The translations under genes were made by a program, and so were the position numbers. Shown piece by piece: positions 1 to 8,316 of a stretch of DNA of 64,000 nucleotides (within the stretch, counting starts at the first letter, position 1; each line of letters starts with the position of its first letter). Location: positions 558,001-622,000 of the forward strand of contig NZ_SODM01000002.1 of assembly GCF_004368785.1 (NCBI RefSeq). Reading direction: 5' to 3'. Source of the DNA: Flavobacterium sp. 270 (GTDB lineage Bacteria; Bacteroidota; Bacteroidia; Flavobacteriales; Flavobacteriaceae). The notes beneath the pieces were generated by a model. The model worked only from the letters and a program-made list of their open reading frames with translations, was not told where the DNA came from and did no database searches.

Positions 1-1505
1 TTTCTATACGTAATGCCACTATCAAAAGAAACATTAGTCGAAACCTGTGAATTAAAATTAGAATTTACAGCGAAAGTTTTATCATCGGTTCTGTCTTCGT
101 ATAAAACATAATGGCTTTGTGCCGGCTCAAAACCAGTAATATTATGATCAGAATTGAATGTTGGTTTCTGATTGGCTTTGTACATCGCTTCCCAATTGAT
201 TTGAGAATTTTCTAAAAATAAATCTTTACTTTTTTCTGCATTTTCAAAATCAGGTGTAAAATCTCCAGAAAATTCGCCTTTGTCTTTTGCGTATAAAGAA
301 GTAAAATAACTGGGCAGTTTTCTATAATATACAGGATCCGGACTGTCTACTTTTTGATAATCGAGATTGCTGTTTCCTACTTTCCCGAATTGATACATTA
401 TGCTGGAATTGAGGTTTGCTTTTTCATTTATCTTTAAATAATGATTGAGCATCAACAACGGTTCTTCTATATTTTTTACTCTTGCATTTCGCTTTTTACC
501 ATTTTGATAACCCCAATACGAATTGTACTTCTCTTCTTTTAACTCCGTTACTTCGTTTGTATTGGCAGAATTTTTTCCTCTGGAACTTGGTGTATAAAAT
601 CCGGTAAAATTTAGCGTTTGATTGTTGTTTAATTTTTTTTCGACACTAACAAAAACGGACTCTGCTTTGTAATTTGTTCCATCAAAATAGCCTTCGTCTG
701 CCCAACGTTTTCCGGCAGAAACTGCATACGCCCAGCCCGAAGCATTCATTCCAGAAGCATACGTTGCAATTGCACGTCCGGTATAGGTTGTGTTGCTTCC
801 TGAAAACGAAAACTGCCATCCTTTTCTATACATTGAGGCTCGTGTAGTGATTTGCTGTGTTCCTAAAATACCACCAAAAGTGTAAGTTGAAGGCGCTGCT
901 CCTACAGAAAATTCCTGATTTCGCAGCACATTATTCAATCCTCCCCAATTGCTCCATTGCGGTCTTCCATCGTAGAGTTTGTTCATGTTCATACCATTAA
1001 GCATCATCGTACCGTTTTCGCTGTCTAAACCTCGGACTCTGAATCGGGCTTGTCCCCAATTGAACGCAGAAGCCTGCATAAAAGCATCTTTGGAAGATTG
1101 TAAAAGTCCTGATGTCATTTCTGAAGAACTGTTGTCGTCTGAGAAATCGCTATCTAAAAGTGTAATTAATGCCGCCGGAACTTCTTCTGAAAAAGTATCT
1201 TCTAATTGTAAAATCCCCAGATATATATTTTTTCCAAATTGGGACTTTATTTTTAAAAGCAAATCTTTGTAACCTTGACTGTGTATCAATAATAATTGTT
1301 CGCCATTTATAGACGAATGCAATTCGAATTTTCCGTTAAACTTTGTGAGTTGTGTTATGGTTGAATTCTGAATACTGACTACAACATTTTGAATAGGATT
1401 TTGTGTTTTTGCATCAACTACTATTCCGTTAAAAATAGTTTCTTGTTGGGCTAAACAAACTTTAAAAGACAATAAAATAAAAAAGATCAGGTATTTTTTT
1501 ACCAT
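1..1505 (-). CDS. TonB-dependent receptor, N-terminal part (cut by window edge)
   Basis: Open frame on the minus strand from an ATG at 1503-1505 to the window edge, about 501 residues with no stop, so the C-terminus lies outside. It begins with a signal peptide (MVKKYLIFFILLSFKVCLAQ), then a carboxypeptidase-regulatory-like beta domain (GIVVDAKTQNPIQNVVVSIQ), then a plug region (RFRVRGLDSENGTMMLNGM), then aromatic-rich alternating strands typical of an outer-membrane barrel. It is a TonB-linked importer of unknown substrate. It lacks the usual SusC signature and has no SusD partner in the window, so it is more likely a siderophore, metal or other small-ligand receptor than a glycan importer. 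The family call is firm; the substrate is unknown. Confidence 0.85.
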   Translation of the reverse strand, partial: MVKKYLIFFILLSFKVCLAQQETIFNGIVVDAKTQNPIQNVVVSIQNSTITQLTKFNGKFELHSSINGEQLLLIHSQGYKDLLLKIKSQFGKNIYLGILQLEDTFSEEVPAALITLLDSDFSDDNSSSEMTSGLLQSSKDAFMQASAFNWGQARFRVRGLDSENGTMMLNGMNMNKLYDGRPQWSNWGGLNNVLRNQEFSVGAAPSTYTFGGILGTQQITTRASMYRKGWQFSFSGSNTTYTGRAIATYASGMNASGWAYAVSAGKRWADEGYFDGTNYKAESVFVSVEKKLNNNQTLNFTGFYTPSSRGKNSANTNEVTELKEEKYNSYWGYQNGKKRNARVKNIEEPLLMLNHYLKINEKANLNSSIMYQFGKVGNSNLDYQKVDSPDPVYYRKLPSYFTSLYAKDKGEFSGDFTPDFENAEKSKDLFLENSQINWEAMYKANQKPTFNSDHNITGFEPAQSHYVLYEDRTDDKTFAVNSNFNSQVSTNVSFDSGITYR

Positions 1506-1730
1506 AAAAAACTTCAATTTACTTTGAAAATAGATTTTGAATGAAGAATGTTTTTGGTATCAAAACATTTTCATTCTTATTTCAAAAGATAAAATTGGTT
1601 GTTGGAAATGGCATTATTTATTCAAAAGTAATCAAAAATAATAATTATAATAATTTTCTTGTTAATTTATTTTAATATAAAATATTTTATAGTACTTTTA
1701 ATTAGTATTAAAAAGCAAATAAAGGTTCAA

Positions 1731-1823
1731 GCAGATTTTGCAGATTAAGCTGATTTTAAAATAGTTTAAATAATTTTATAGGATAAAAACACAATAAAAA
1801 TCAGCTTAATCTGTAAAATCTGC
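1731..1823. repeat. Inverted repeat of the 'gcagattttgcagatta' family
   Basis: Two arms, about 1731-1757 and 1797-1823, are near-perfect reverse complements (GCAGATTTTGCAGATTAAGC and its mirror) around an AT-rich loop. The same words recur at 62480-62580. The element fills most of the gene-free stretch between the receptor and the MFS gene; the rest (1506-1730) is AT-rich with nothing recognisable. Confidence 0.7.
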
Positions 1824-1837
1824 GAGAGAAAAAAATA

Positions 1838-3055
1838 TTATGCAGTTCTAATCTTAGAAACCATAAAAGCAATTAGAACGCCAAAGATTCCGATAAAGGC
1901 AAAAGAAAACTGAAGTCCAAAAGTCTGCGCAATATGTCCGATTACCGGAGGTCCCATTAAAAAACCAAGGAAACTTACACTCGAAACAATCGTTAGCGCT
2001 TCGCCTGGCGGAACGGTTGGATTTTTTCCTGCCATACTATAAACTGTAGGAACTATGGTGGCAACTCCTAAACCAACAAACATAAACGCTATAGTACAAG
2101 GAATAATATAAGGAAGAAAAACAGCTGTAAAAAGTCCGGCAGAAATCATAACACCGCTAATTTGCATAACACGTTCACGTCCGAATTTATTAATCAAATT
2201 ATCGCCTAAAAATCTACCGCTGGCCATCATAATCATAAAAGAAGTATATCCTAAAACAACCAGAGGGCCGGGCGCTTTTACTATTTCTTTAAAATAAACA
2301 CCACTCCAGTCAAACATTACGCCTTCGCTGGCCATACTGCAAAAACCAATAACACCAAGCCAAAGTAATGCGCTGTCTGGTTTTGAAAATAATTTTTTTC
2401 CTTCTGGTTTGGCTTTGATTTTTTCTTTGGCTCTTACTAAAAATTTAAAATTGAAAGCAACCATTAATAATACAATGACGCCAACAATTATAAAATGATG
2501 AAGCGGACTTAATTTTAAAGCCAGCATTCCTAAACCTACCAATGCACCAGAAAATCCAGCAAAACTCCACATACCGTGAAAGGATGACATAATGGTTTTT
2601 CTAAAAAGAACTTCGGTATAAACGCCTTGTGTGTTTACAGCGATATTGGCTAAGTTTCCGAATAAGCCAAATAAAAATAAGCCTAAAGATAATTGCAATG
2701 CTGTAGTTGCCAGACCAAGATTGACCAAACACAAAACATACATTATTAAAGAGAAAATCAAGATACGATGGCTACCGAATTTGGTTACCATTTTTCCCGA
2801 AAAGGGCATTATTACTAATTGTCCGACTGGGAGCGCAAATAATATTGAACCTAAATCGCCTTCTGTTAAATGTAAAGCACTTTTTATATCTGGAATCCTG
2901 CTCGCCCATGTTGCAAAACTTAAACCCATTCCGAAATAAAACATTCCGACTGCAAAACGAATTCGGTTTAAATAAGAAGCTTTTGCTTCTCTAAAAACTT
3001 TCTTGATTTTTCCTTTAGTTTGAAAAAACGATAATGGATTAAAATTTCCCAGCAT
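1838..3055 (-). CDS. MFS transporter, YbjJ/fucose-permease-like
   Basis: 405-residue, strongly hydrophobic protein with about 12 predicted membrane helices and a short basic N-terminal tail (residues 1-30). The loop after the second helix carries a major-facilitator signature (GKMVTKFGSHR), and the N-terminal phrase FGMGLSFATWASRIPDIK is typical of the YbjJ-like branch of MFS proteins. It sits in the inner membrane; the substrate cannot be read from sequence. It is monocistronic between an inverted repeat downstream and the oxidoreductase upstream. It is far from the arabinose genes, so there is no contextual reason to call it an arabinose transporter. Confidence 0.85.
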   Translation of the reverse strand: MLGNFNPLSFFQTKGKIKKVFREAKASYLNRIRFAVGMFYFGMGLSFATWASRIPDIKSALHLTEGDLGSILFALPVGQLVIMPFSGKMVTKFGSHRILIFSLIMYVLCLVNLGLATTALQLSLGLFLFGLFGNLANIAVNTQGVYTEVLFRKTIMSSFHGMWSFAGFSGALVGLGMLALKLSPLHHFIIVGVIVLLMVAFNFKFLVRAKEKIKAKPEGKKLFSKPDSALLWLGVIGFCSMASEGVMFDWSGVYFKEIVKAPGPLVVLGYTSFMIMMASGRFLGDNLINKFGRERVMQISGVMISAGLFTAVFLPYIIPCTIAFMFVGLGVATIVPTVYSMAGKNPTVPPGEALTIVSSVSFLGFLMGPPVIGHIAQTFGLQFSFAFIGIFGVLIAFMVSKIRTA

Positions 3056-3192
3056 AGTCGACCTGTTTTTGTAATATCTTCAAAAATACTAAAAAGCGCT
3101 ATGAAACTACATTGCATTCAATTCCTTACTCCATTTATAACGTTATTGTTTATAAATTGAGTAGATAAATTAGTTCTAACACATAAAAATCT

Positions 3193-4221
3193 TTATAAAA
3201 TAATTGCTTTTTGCTGTGCGTTACTCGCAATTGCAGCTTCAATTATCTTCATTACTTTTATACCATCTTGTGCAGTAACAGGTTCTGTTTTATTATTGGC
3301 AATGGAATCATAAACGCCATCAAAAAAACTGAAATAATTTCCCTGCAGTGTTGGTACTTTTTCGCGAACAGTATCTGTGTGCAAAAGACCTTGTAAGCTT
3401 TCTGGCTCTGTTCCCCAAGATTCTAAATTTGGTTTCTTTCCTGCTTTTAAATCGTCTTCCTGAACATCACCGCGAGGTTTTAAAAAAGATCCTTTTTTTC
3501 CGTGAATGGTGTAAGCCGGATTTGCTTCTTTTACAAAAAAACTTGCTTTTAAGCGAACTCTAAAATTGGTGTAAATCAACAGTAAATCGATCCAATCATC
3601 CACTACAGAATCTTTTCTTGTAACTCTAATATCGCCAAAAACTGATTTTGGCGAACCAAATAAAGCAACCGCCTGATCGATTAAATGCGGACCTAAATCT
3701 TTTAATATTCCAGCACCGCTATTGGCTGTTTCTTTGTGTACTTTTGGACTTAATATTGGATTATATCTGTCGAAGTGAAATTCGGCCTCAACTAAATCCC
3801 CCAAAACTCCGTCTTTTATTATTTTTTGAATGGTTTTAAAATCACTGTCCCAGCGTCTGTTCTGAAAAACGGCCAATTTTAATCCTTTTTCTTTGGCAAT
3901 CGAAGCTAATTCTTCTGCTTCGGCTGCAGTGGTTGTAAATGCTTTTTCTACAACGGCATGTTTTCCTGCCAAAAGCACTTTTTTTGCATATTCGTAATGC
4001 GTTCCTACTGGTGTATTGACGATTACCAAATCGACGTCGTCTGCTAATAATTCATCGATAGCAGCATAACTTTTTACGGCTGGGTAATCTTCCTGAATTA
4101 GTTTTTTGCTTCGTTCCCAAGAGCCTAATAATTCAAATCCTGAGTGAAGATCTAAAAAAGGCGCGTGAAAAACTTTTCCCGACATTCCGTATGATAATAG
4201 TGCTGTTTTTATTTTTTGCAT
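3193..4221 (-). CDS. Gfo/Idh/MocA family oxidoreductase (YdgJ/YhhX-like)
   Basis: 342 residues. An N-terminal Rossmann fold uses the variant nucleotide-binding start SYGMSGKVFHAPF seen in the YdgJ/YhhX branch. It is followed by the EKAFTTTAAEAEEL segment, equivalent to the EKP motif, and by NRRWDSDF, which is conserved in this branch. The C-terminal half is the alpha/beta dimerisation and substrate domain. The protein is expected to be a cytoplasmic NAD(P)-dependent sugar or inositol-type dehydrogenase; the substrate is not predictable. It lies 66 bp downstream of the old-yellow-enzyme gene on the same strand and may be cotranscribed with it. Confidence 0.85.
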   Translation of the reverse strand: MQKIKTALLSYGMSGKVFHAPFLDLHSGFELLGSWERSKKLIQEDYPAVKSYAAIDELLADDVDLVIVNTPVGTHYEYAKKVLLAGKHAVVEKAFTTTAAEAEELASIAKEKGLKLAVFQNRRWDSDFKTIQKIIKDGVLGDLVEAEFHFDRYNPILSPKVHKETANSGAGILKDLGPHLIDQAVALFGSPKSVFGDIRVTRKDSVVDDWIDLLLIYTNFRVRLKASFFVKEANPAYTIHGKKGSFLKPRGDVQEDDLKAGKKPNLESWGTEPESLQGLLHTDTVREKVPTLQGNYFSFFDGVYDSIANNKTEPVTAQDGIKVMKIIEAAIASNAQQKAIIL

Positions 4222-4235
4222 TTTGATTGTTTTTT

Positions 4236-4264
4236 ACCATTAAGTTAATTAAGTTCTTAATGGT
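4236..4264. repeat. Perfect 9-bp hairpin without a T-run
   Basis: ACCATTAAG at 4236-4244 and CTTAATGGT at 4256-4264 can form a stem in the spacer between the old-yellow-enzyme and oxidoreductase genes. There is no T-tract on either strand, so it is more likely an RNA processing or stability element than an intrinsic terminator. Confidence 0.4.
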
Positions 4265-4287
4265 TCAAATTAAAACTTTATGTTTTT

Positions 4288-5361
4288 CTATTTTATTTTA
4301 GCTCTTTCGTATTGTTTTGGCCATTGAATTTCGTCGTTTAATTCTTTTGCAAAACTTAACGGCAAATTTGGGTTTCTCAGCGATTCTCTGGCAAACATAA
4401 TTAAATCGGCCTGACTGTTTTCTAAAATATCTTCAGCTTGTTTTGACTCTGTTATTAAACCAACTGCGCTGGTTAAAATATTAGCTTCTTTTTTGATTTT
4501 TTCGGCAAAAGAAACCTGATAACCAGGCTTAACTGGAATCTGCTGATGAGACACTAAACCTCCGGATGTAACATCAATTAAATCTACGCCTTTTTCTTTT
4601 AATATTTTGCAAAGCTTTACAGATTCTTCGGGATTCCATCCTCCTTCTGCCCAATCTGTTGCTGATAATCTTAAAAATAAAGGCAGCTCTGAAGGCCATT
4701 CTGACTGGACTGCTTCAAGAACTTCTAATGTAAAACGGATTCTGTTCTCAAAACTTCCGCCATATTCATCGGTTCTAACATTCGTTAAAGGAGATAAAAA
4801 TTGGTGCAGTAAATAGCCATGTGCCCCGTGAACTTCTATCACTTTATAACCTGCTTCAACTACTCTTTTTGTTGCTGCTTTAAAATCTGAAATTACTTTT
4901 TGGATTCCGTTTTTGTCCAAAGCTTCTGGAAGAAAGGGTTCATTATCATGATATAGAACCGCACTTGGTGCAACGGTCTGCCATCCGCCTTGAGCGAAAT
5001 CTAACTTTTTATTGCCTTTCCATGGAGCCGAAACACTCGCTTTTCGTCCTGCGTGCGCGAGTTGAATTCCCGGAACTGCATTTTGAGAAATTATAAACTC
5101 GTTAATTTGTTTTAATTTTTGAATGTGTTCGTCTTTCCAAATTCCCAAATCAGAAGGAGAAATTCTGGCTTCTGGAGAAACCGCAGTTGCTTCCTGAATT
5201 ATCAAAGCAGCACCTCCGATGGCACGAGTGCCTAAGTGCACTAGATGCCAATCGTTTGCAAATCCGTCGATTGCAGAATATTGACACATTGGCGAAATAA
5301 CAATTCTATTTTTTAAAGTAGTATTTTTTATCGAAAGTGAAGAGAATAATAATGAAGCCAT
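4288..5361 (-). CDS. NADPH dehydrogenase / old yellow enzyme, YqjM class
   Basis: 357-residue FMN-dependent ene-reductase with a TIM barrel. The N-terminal motif SPMCQYSA places Cys26 and Tyr28 exactly where YqjM has them; these residues mark the thermophilic-like class of old yellow enzymes. The second signature HGAHGYLLHQFLSP (His178 and His181) binds the substrate carbonyl or nitro group. These enzymes reduce activated C=C bonds and nitro or xenobiotic compounds in the cytoplasm with NADPH; the physiological substrate is usually unknown. The next gene downstream (oxidoreductase) is on the same strand. The start at 5361 gives the conserved N-terminus without extension. Confidence 0.9.
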   Translation of the reverse strand: MASLLFSSLSIKNTTLKNRIVISPMCQYSAIDGFANDWHLVHLGTRAIGGAALIIQEATAVSPEARISPSDLGIWKDEHIQKLKQINEFIISQNAVPGIQLAHAGRKASVSAPWKGNKKLDFAQGGWQTVAPSAVLYHDNEPFLPEALDKNGIQKVISDFKAATKRVVEAGYKVIEVHGAHGYLLHQFLSPLTNVRTDEYGGSFENRIRFTLEVLEAVQSEWPSELPLFLRLSATDWAEGGWNPEESVKLCKILKEKGVDLIDVTSGGLVSHQQIPVKPGYQVSFAEKIKKEANILTSAVGLITESKQAEDILENSQADLIMFARESLRNPNLPLSFAKELNDEIQWPKQYERAKIK

Positions 5362-5523
5362 ACATGTAACTTTTACTGGTTTTGGCCTACTTATAGATTA
5401 GAGTGCCATTTGAAAAGTAAAGTTACTGCATCTTGTTAAAACTAGAAATCTAAATGTTTATTAATTAACAAACATTTAAAACCTTATGTCTTATATTGCA
5501 CTCTTATATTAAATAGAAAACGC

Positions 5524-5531
5524 TACTTTTG
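5524..5531 (+). promoter_or_regulatory. Bacteroidota -7 box of rseP
   Basis: TACTTTTG matches the TAnnTTTG consensus and lies 28 bp before the rseP ATG, in the intergenic region shared with the divergent old-yellow-enzyme gene. No convincing -33 element is visible. Confidence 0.6.
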
Positions 5532-5559
5532 TGCGTTAAATACGAACTAAAAATACAAA

Positions 5560-6900
5560 ATGGATATAGTTATCAAACTCTCTCAATTTCTATTGAGTTT
5601 ATCTTTACTTATTATTCTTCATGAATTAGGACACTTTATTCCTGCAAAATTATTTAAAACCAGAGTTGAAAAATTTTACTTATTTTTTGATGTTAAATAT
5701 TCGCTGTTAAAAAAGAAAATCGGCGAAACAGAATACGGAATCGGCTGGTTGCCACTTGGAGGTTATGTAAAAATCTCAGGTATGATCGACGAAAGTATGG
5801 ACAAAGAACAAATGGCATTGCCGCCACAACCGTGGGAATTTCGTTCTAAACCGGCTTGGCAGCGTTTAATTATTATGCTTGGCGGTGTTACTGTAAACTT
5901 TATCCTGGCTTTTATTATCTATATAGGTATGGCGTTTGCTTATGGCGATACTTATGTTGCGAATGCTGATTTGAAAGATGGTGTTTTGGTTGAAAATCCA
6001 GTTATGCTTAAAGCTGGTTTTAAAACCGGAGATAAATTGATCTCGATTGATAATAAAAAAGTAGAAAATTTCGACAGTGATTTAAACATGAATATTATCA
6101 TGGCTAAAAACATTTTGATCGAAAGAGACGGAAAACAGCAAACTATTACAATGCCGACAGATTTTGTAGATCAGTTATCTAAAACTGAAAAAGGTCTTTT
6201 GGTGAATATTCGTTCTCCTTTTGCTATTAAAGGCATTCCTGCAGAATCTGCAAACACTGCTTTAAAACCAAAAGATTTAATTGTGAGCGTAAACGGTCAG
6301 CAGACAAAATATTATGATCAGGTTAAAACGATTTTAGAAAATAATAAAGGAAAAACTCTTTCTGCTGTTGTTTTACGTGATTTAAAACAAACTCCTGTTA
6401 CTATTAAAGTAGATAATAATGGTAAACTTGGTGTAATTGCCGGCGGTGTAGATATGGAGTCTTTAGAAAAATTAGGTTATTATAAAATAAGCACAAAAGA
6501 ATATAGTTTCTTCGAATCTATTCCGGTTGGACTTACAAAAGGTAAAGATCAATTGATAGGTTACGGAAAACAGCTTAAAATGATCTTTAATCCAGAAACA
6601 AAAGCGTACAAACAAGTAGGTGGTTTTGCAGCGATTTTTAACATTTTTCCATCTTCTTGGAGCTGGGAAGTGTTCTGGTCAATCACTGCTTTATTGTCAA
6701 TTATGCTTGGAGTTATGAATTTATTGCCAATTCCAGCTCTTGATGGAGGTCATGTAATGTTTTTATTATACGAAATAATTAGTGGCAGAAAACCGAGCGA
6801 TAAATTCTTAGAAAACGCCCAAATGGTTGGCTTTGTACTACTTATAGCACTGCTTTTGTTTGCTAACGGAAACGATATTTACAAGGCAATTATGAAGTAG
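5560..6900 (+). CDS. rseP: RIP metalloprotease RseP
   Basis: 446-residue site-2 membrane protease. The first helix carries the zinc-binding HELGH at residues 21-25. A PDZ-type region follows in the periplasmic middle part, and the C-terminal membrane helix carries the third zinc-ligand motif NLLPIPALDGGH. In other bacteria it cleaves membrane-anchored anti-sigma factors after a first site-1 cut, and also clears signal peptides. It stands alone, preceded by a TAnnTTTG promoter and followed by the tRNA-Asn genes. The usual neighbours of proteobacterial rseP (dxr, bamA) are not adjacent here. Confidence 0.93.
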   Translation: MDIVIKLSQFLLSLSLLIILHELGHFIPAKLFKTRVEKFYLFFDVKYSLLKKKIGETEYGIGWLPLGGYVKISGMIDESMDKEQMALPPQPWEFRSKPAWQRLIIMLGGVTVNFILAFIIYIGMAFAYGDTYVANADLKDGVLVENPVMLKAGFKTGDKLISIDNKKVENFDSDLNMNIIMAKNILIERDGKQQTITMPTDFVDQLSKTEKGLLVNIRSPFAIKGIPAESANTALKPKDLIVSVNGQQTKYYDQVKTILENNKGKTLSAVVLRDLKQTPVTIKVDNNGKLGVIAGGVDMESLEKLGYYKISTKEYSFFESIPVGLTKGKDQLIGYGKQLKMIFNPETKAYKQVGGFAAIFNIFPSSWSWEVFWSITALLSIMLGVMNLLPIPALDGGHVMFLLYEIISGRKPSDKFLENAQMVGFVLLIALLLFANGNDIYKAIMK

Positions 6901-6932
6901 AAAAAAAAATCAAGAAAAAGAGTTAAAATATT

Positions 6933-6962
6933 TTTGAGAAACTAAAAAATCGATTATATTTG
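6933..6962 (+). promoter_or_regulatory. Promoter of the tRNA-Asn genes
   Basis: TTTG at 6933-6936 and TATATTTG at 6955-6962 are separated by 18 bp and match the Bacteroidota -33/-7 consensus. The -7 box ends 24 bp before the first tRNA-Asn. Confidence 0.75.
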
Positions 6963-6986
6963 CACTCGCTAAAAAGAGCAACAACT

Positions 6987-7060
6987 TCCTCCTTAGCTCA
7001 GTTGGTTAGAGCATCTGACTGTTAATCAGAGGGTCCTTGGTTCGAGCCCAAGAGGGGGAG
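6987..7060 (+). tRNA. tRNA-Asn (GTT), copy 1
   Basis: 74-nt cloverleaf. The acceptor stem TCCTCCT pairs with AGGGGGA, the discriminator is G, the D-arm is GCTC/GAGC, the anticodon stem TCTGA/TCAGA encloses CTGTTAA (anticodon GTT), and the T-arm is CTTGG/CCAAG with loop TTCGAGC. CCA is not encoded. Confidence 0.95.
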
Positions 7061-7099
7061 CAAACTTTTTTTAGCAAACATATTTACCTTTAAGGTGAT

Positions 7100-7173
7100 T
7101 CCTCCTTAGCTCAGTTGGTTAGAGCATCTGACTGTTAATCAGAGGGTCCTTGGTTCGAGCCCAAGAGGGGGAG
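7100..7173 (+). tRNA. tRNA-Asn (GTT), copy 2
   Basis: Base-for-base identical to the first copy, shifted by 113 bp, with a 39-bp spacer. Probably cotranscribed from the promoter at 6933-6962 and ended by the terminator that follows. Confidence 0.95.
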
Positions 7174-7180
7174 CTTATTA

Positions 7181-7215
7181 AATACCACTTACAAATTGTA
7201 AGTGGTATTTTTTTT
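7181..7215 (+). terminator. Terminator after tRNA-Asn copy 2
   Basis: Inverted repeat AATACCACTTACAA / TTGTAAGTGGTATT followed by a run of Ts: a strong intrinsic terminator for the tRNA transcript. Confidence 0.85.
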
Positions 7216-7274
7216 GACTATTAATCAGAGCCCCGAAAGCTTTCGGGGTTGATTCGAGCCCAAGAGGAGGAGCT
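7216..7274 (+). pseudogene. Broken third tRNA-Asn copy, split by a palindrome
   Basis: GACTATTAATCAGAG at 7216-7230 matches the anticodon arm of the intact copies with one change (GTT to ATT). TTCGAGCCCAAGAGGAGGAGC from 7253 matches the T-loop, T-stem and acceptor 3' half. Between them, the variable loop and 5' T-stem are replaced by the perfect 18-bp palindrome CCCCGAAAGCTTTCGGGG plus four bases. The 5' acceptor and D-arm are absent. It cannot fold as a tRNA, and it lies beyond the terminator of the intact pair. Confidence 0.8.
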
Positions 7275-7275
7275 T

Positions 7276-7312
7276 AAAAAAAAAGACTATCATTACGATA
7301 GTCTTTTTTTTG
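7276..7312 (+). terminator. Intrinsic terminator, probably bidirectional
   Basis: AAAAAAAAGACTATC attac GATAGTCTTTTTTT, directly after the tRNA remnant. It probably ended the third tRNA transcription unit before it decayed. Confidence 0.75.
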
Positions 7313-7385
7313 TTATATACTTTTCATCCACAGACTACGGTTTCAGATCGACAAAACCTCTTTATGTTCTTTGTGTTTAAATTAA

Positions 7386-7470
7386 TCGCAAAGGTTCGCA
7401 AGGCTTAATAATTAAACTTTGCGAACCTTGTGTCCCGATAGCGATCGGATTGCGCTCTTTGCGCTTAAAA
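7386..7470. repeat. Dispersed inverted repeat, 'cgcaaaggttcgcaagg' family
   Basis: The arm CGCAAAGGTTCGCAAGG is mirrored by CTTTGCGAACCTTG about 15 bases later. It is followed by CCCGATAGCGATCGG, a short palindrome of the same type as the one in the tRNA remnant, and by TTGCGCTCTTTGCGC. A relative lies at 42262-42390. Confidence 0.6.
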
Positions 7471-7479
7471 ACGATTTCC

Positions 7480-8148
7480 TCACATCGTTTTACTTTTAAA
7501 AACCTTCATCATTTCCTCAGCCTTATCAATTTCGTTGATTGCTTTTAAGGATTGCGCATAGCGATAATAATAAACCGCTTCCAAATCTGTAGTCATATTA
7601 AAAAGTTCAGCATAGTATTTGGCCGCTACAACAAGATCATCTTCAAAATACGATTTGTCGGCTACTTTTTTAACCATTTCTAATGTTCTATAACCTTTGT
7701 CTAAAACTTTTTCGTAGGTATTTAAAACATTTACTTTAATGAATTTTGCTTTTTGTGCTGGCGGAATTATTCCGACTTTAACGGGTTCTATCTTTTTTGC
7801 AATTGTATCAACAACTATTTTTGTTGCGATGGCTTCAGTTGTTTTTATTTTTGTTCTTCCGTAGTTTGGCGTTACGGTTCGTGTGTTGTTCGGACCCAGG
7901 TCGTTTGTATAAATCATGTCTAAACTGGTAACTTCGTAAGTTGTTACACGGCTTCCAAAAGGCATGTTTATTTTTTCTTCAACGTGGTACGATTTTACAA
8001 CAAGATCTTTTTTGGGTTTGTTGTCGGCAATTAAACGTGCATTTTTAATTTCTGGATTGGGAGAAGCGCTTTCGCTGCGCTGGGCAAAACAGTTAAACGA
8101 AAAAACACAGGCAATTGCGGTAAAAGGTGCTGCATAATTTTTCATCAT
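7480..8148 (-). CDS. Secreted TPR-type stub resembling the N-terminus of OmpA/PD40 proteins
   Basis: 222 residues with a signal peptide (MMKNYAAPFTAIACVFSFNCFAQ). A low-complexity middle is followed by a C-terminal helical repeat pair (about residues 155-215; phrases DLVVAAKYYAELFNMTTDLE and YYYRYAQSLKAINEIDKAEE). That pair strongly resembles the TPR segment that opens large flavobacterial OmpA-family envelope proteins, but the PD40 propeller and OmpA domain are missing and the protein ends directly after the repeat. It is therefore a stand-alone TPR module or a truncated paralogue. Dispersed repeats follow the stop codon. No function is assigned. Confidence 0.6.
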   Translation of the reverse strand: MMKNYAAPFTAIACVFSFNCFAQRSESASPNPEIKNARLIADNKPKKDLVVKSYHVEEKINMPFGSRVTTYEVTSLDMIYTNDLGPNNTRTVTPNYGRTKIKTTEAIATKIVVDTIAKKIEPVKVGIIPPAQKAKFIKVNVLNTYEKVLDKGYRTLEMVKKVADKSYFEDDLVVAAKYYAELFNMTTDLEAVYYYRYAQSLKAINEIDKAEEMMKVFKSKTM

Positions 8149-8292
8149 AACTAATATTTTATTGGTTATACATTTTGAGAAACTTATATAAAGGTACTTA
8201 TTGTTCTGTTTTTTAATTTATTATATCTACCAACAACCTTAAAAGACGTTAAAATGCGGTTTTTTAGGTTTAATGTTTACCGTGTTGTTTTG

Positions 8293-8300
8293 TACATTTG
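8293..8300 (+). promoter_or_regulatory. -7 box of the AraC-type regulator at 8317
   Basis: TACATTTG fits TAnnTTTG and lies 16 bp before the ATG at 8317. Because it falls inside the longer open frame that begins at 8254, it supports 8317 as the true start. Confidence 0.6.
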
Positions 8301-8316
8301 TATAACATCAAATAAA

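Noticed and set aside
1838..3055. MFS protein as the missing arabinose transporter
   Set aside because: It is 39 kb from the locus, belongs to a different-looking branch, and no AARTGT-N7-ACAYTT site was seen near it.
7216..7274. Partial tRNA-Asn as the attachment site of an integrated element
   Set aside because: A 3' tRNA fragment is typical of att sites, but only about 40 bp separate it from the intact gene and no integrase or cargo lies between or beside them.
8254..8316. N-terminal extension of the AraC-type regulator
   Set aside because: The extension contains the -7 promoter box and is hydrophobic and unlike AraC N-termini; ATG at 8317 is preferred.
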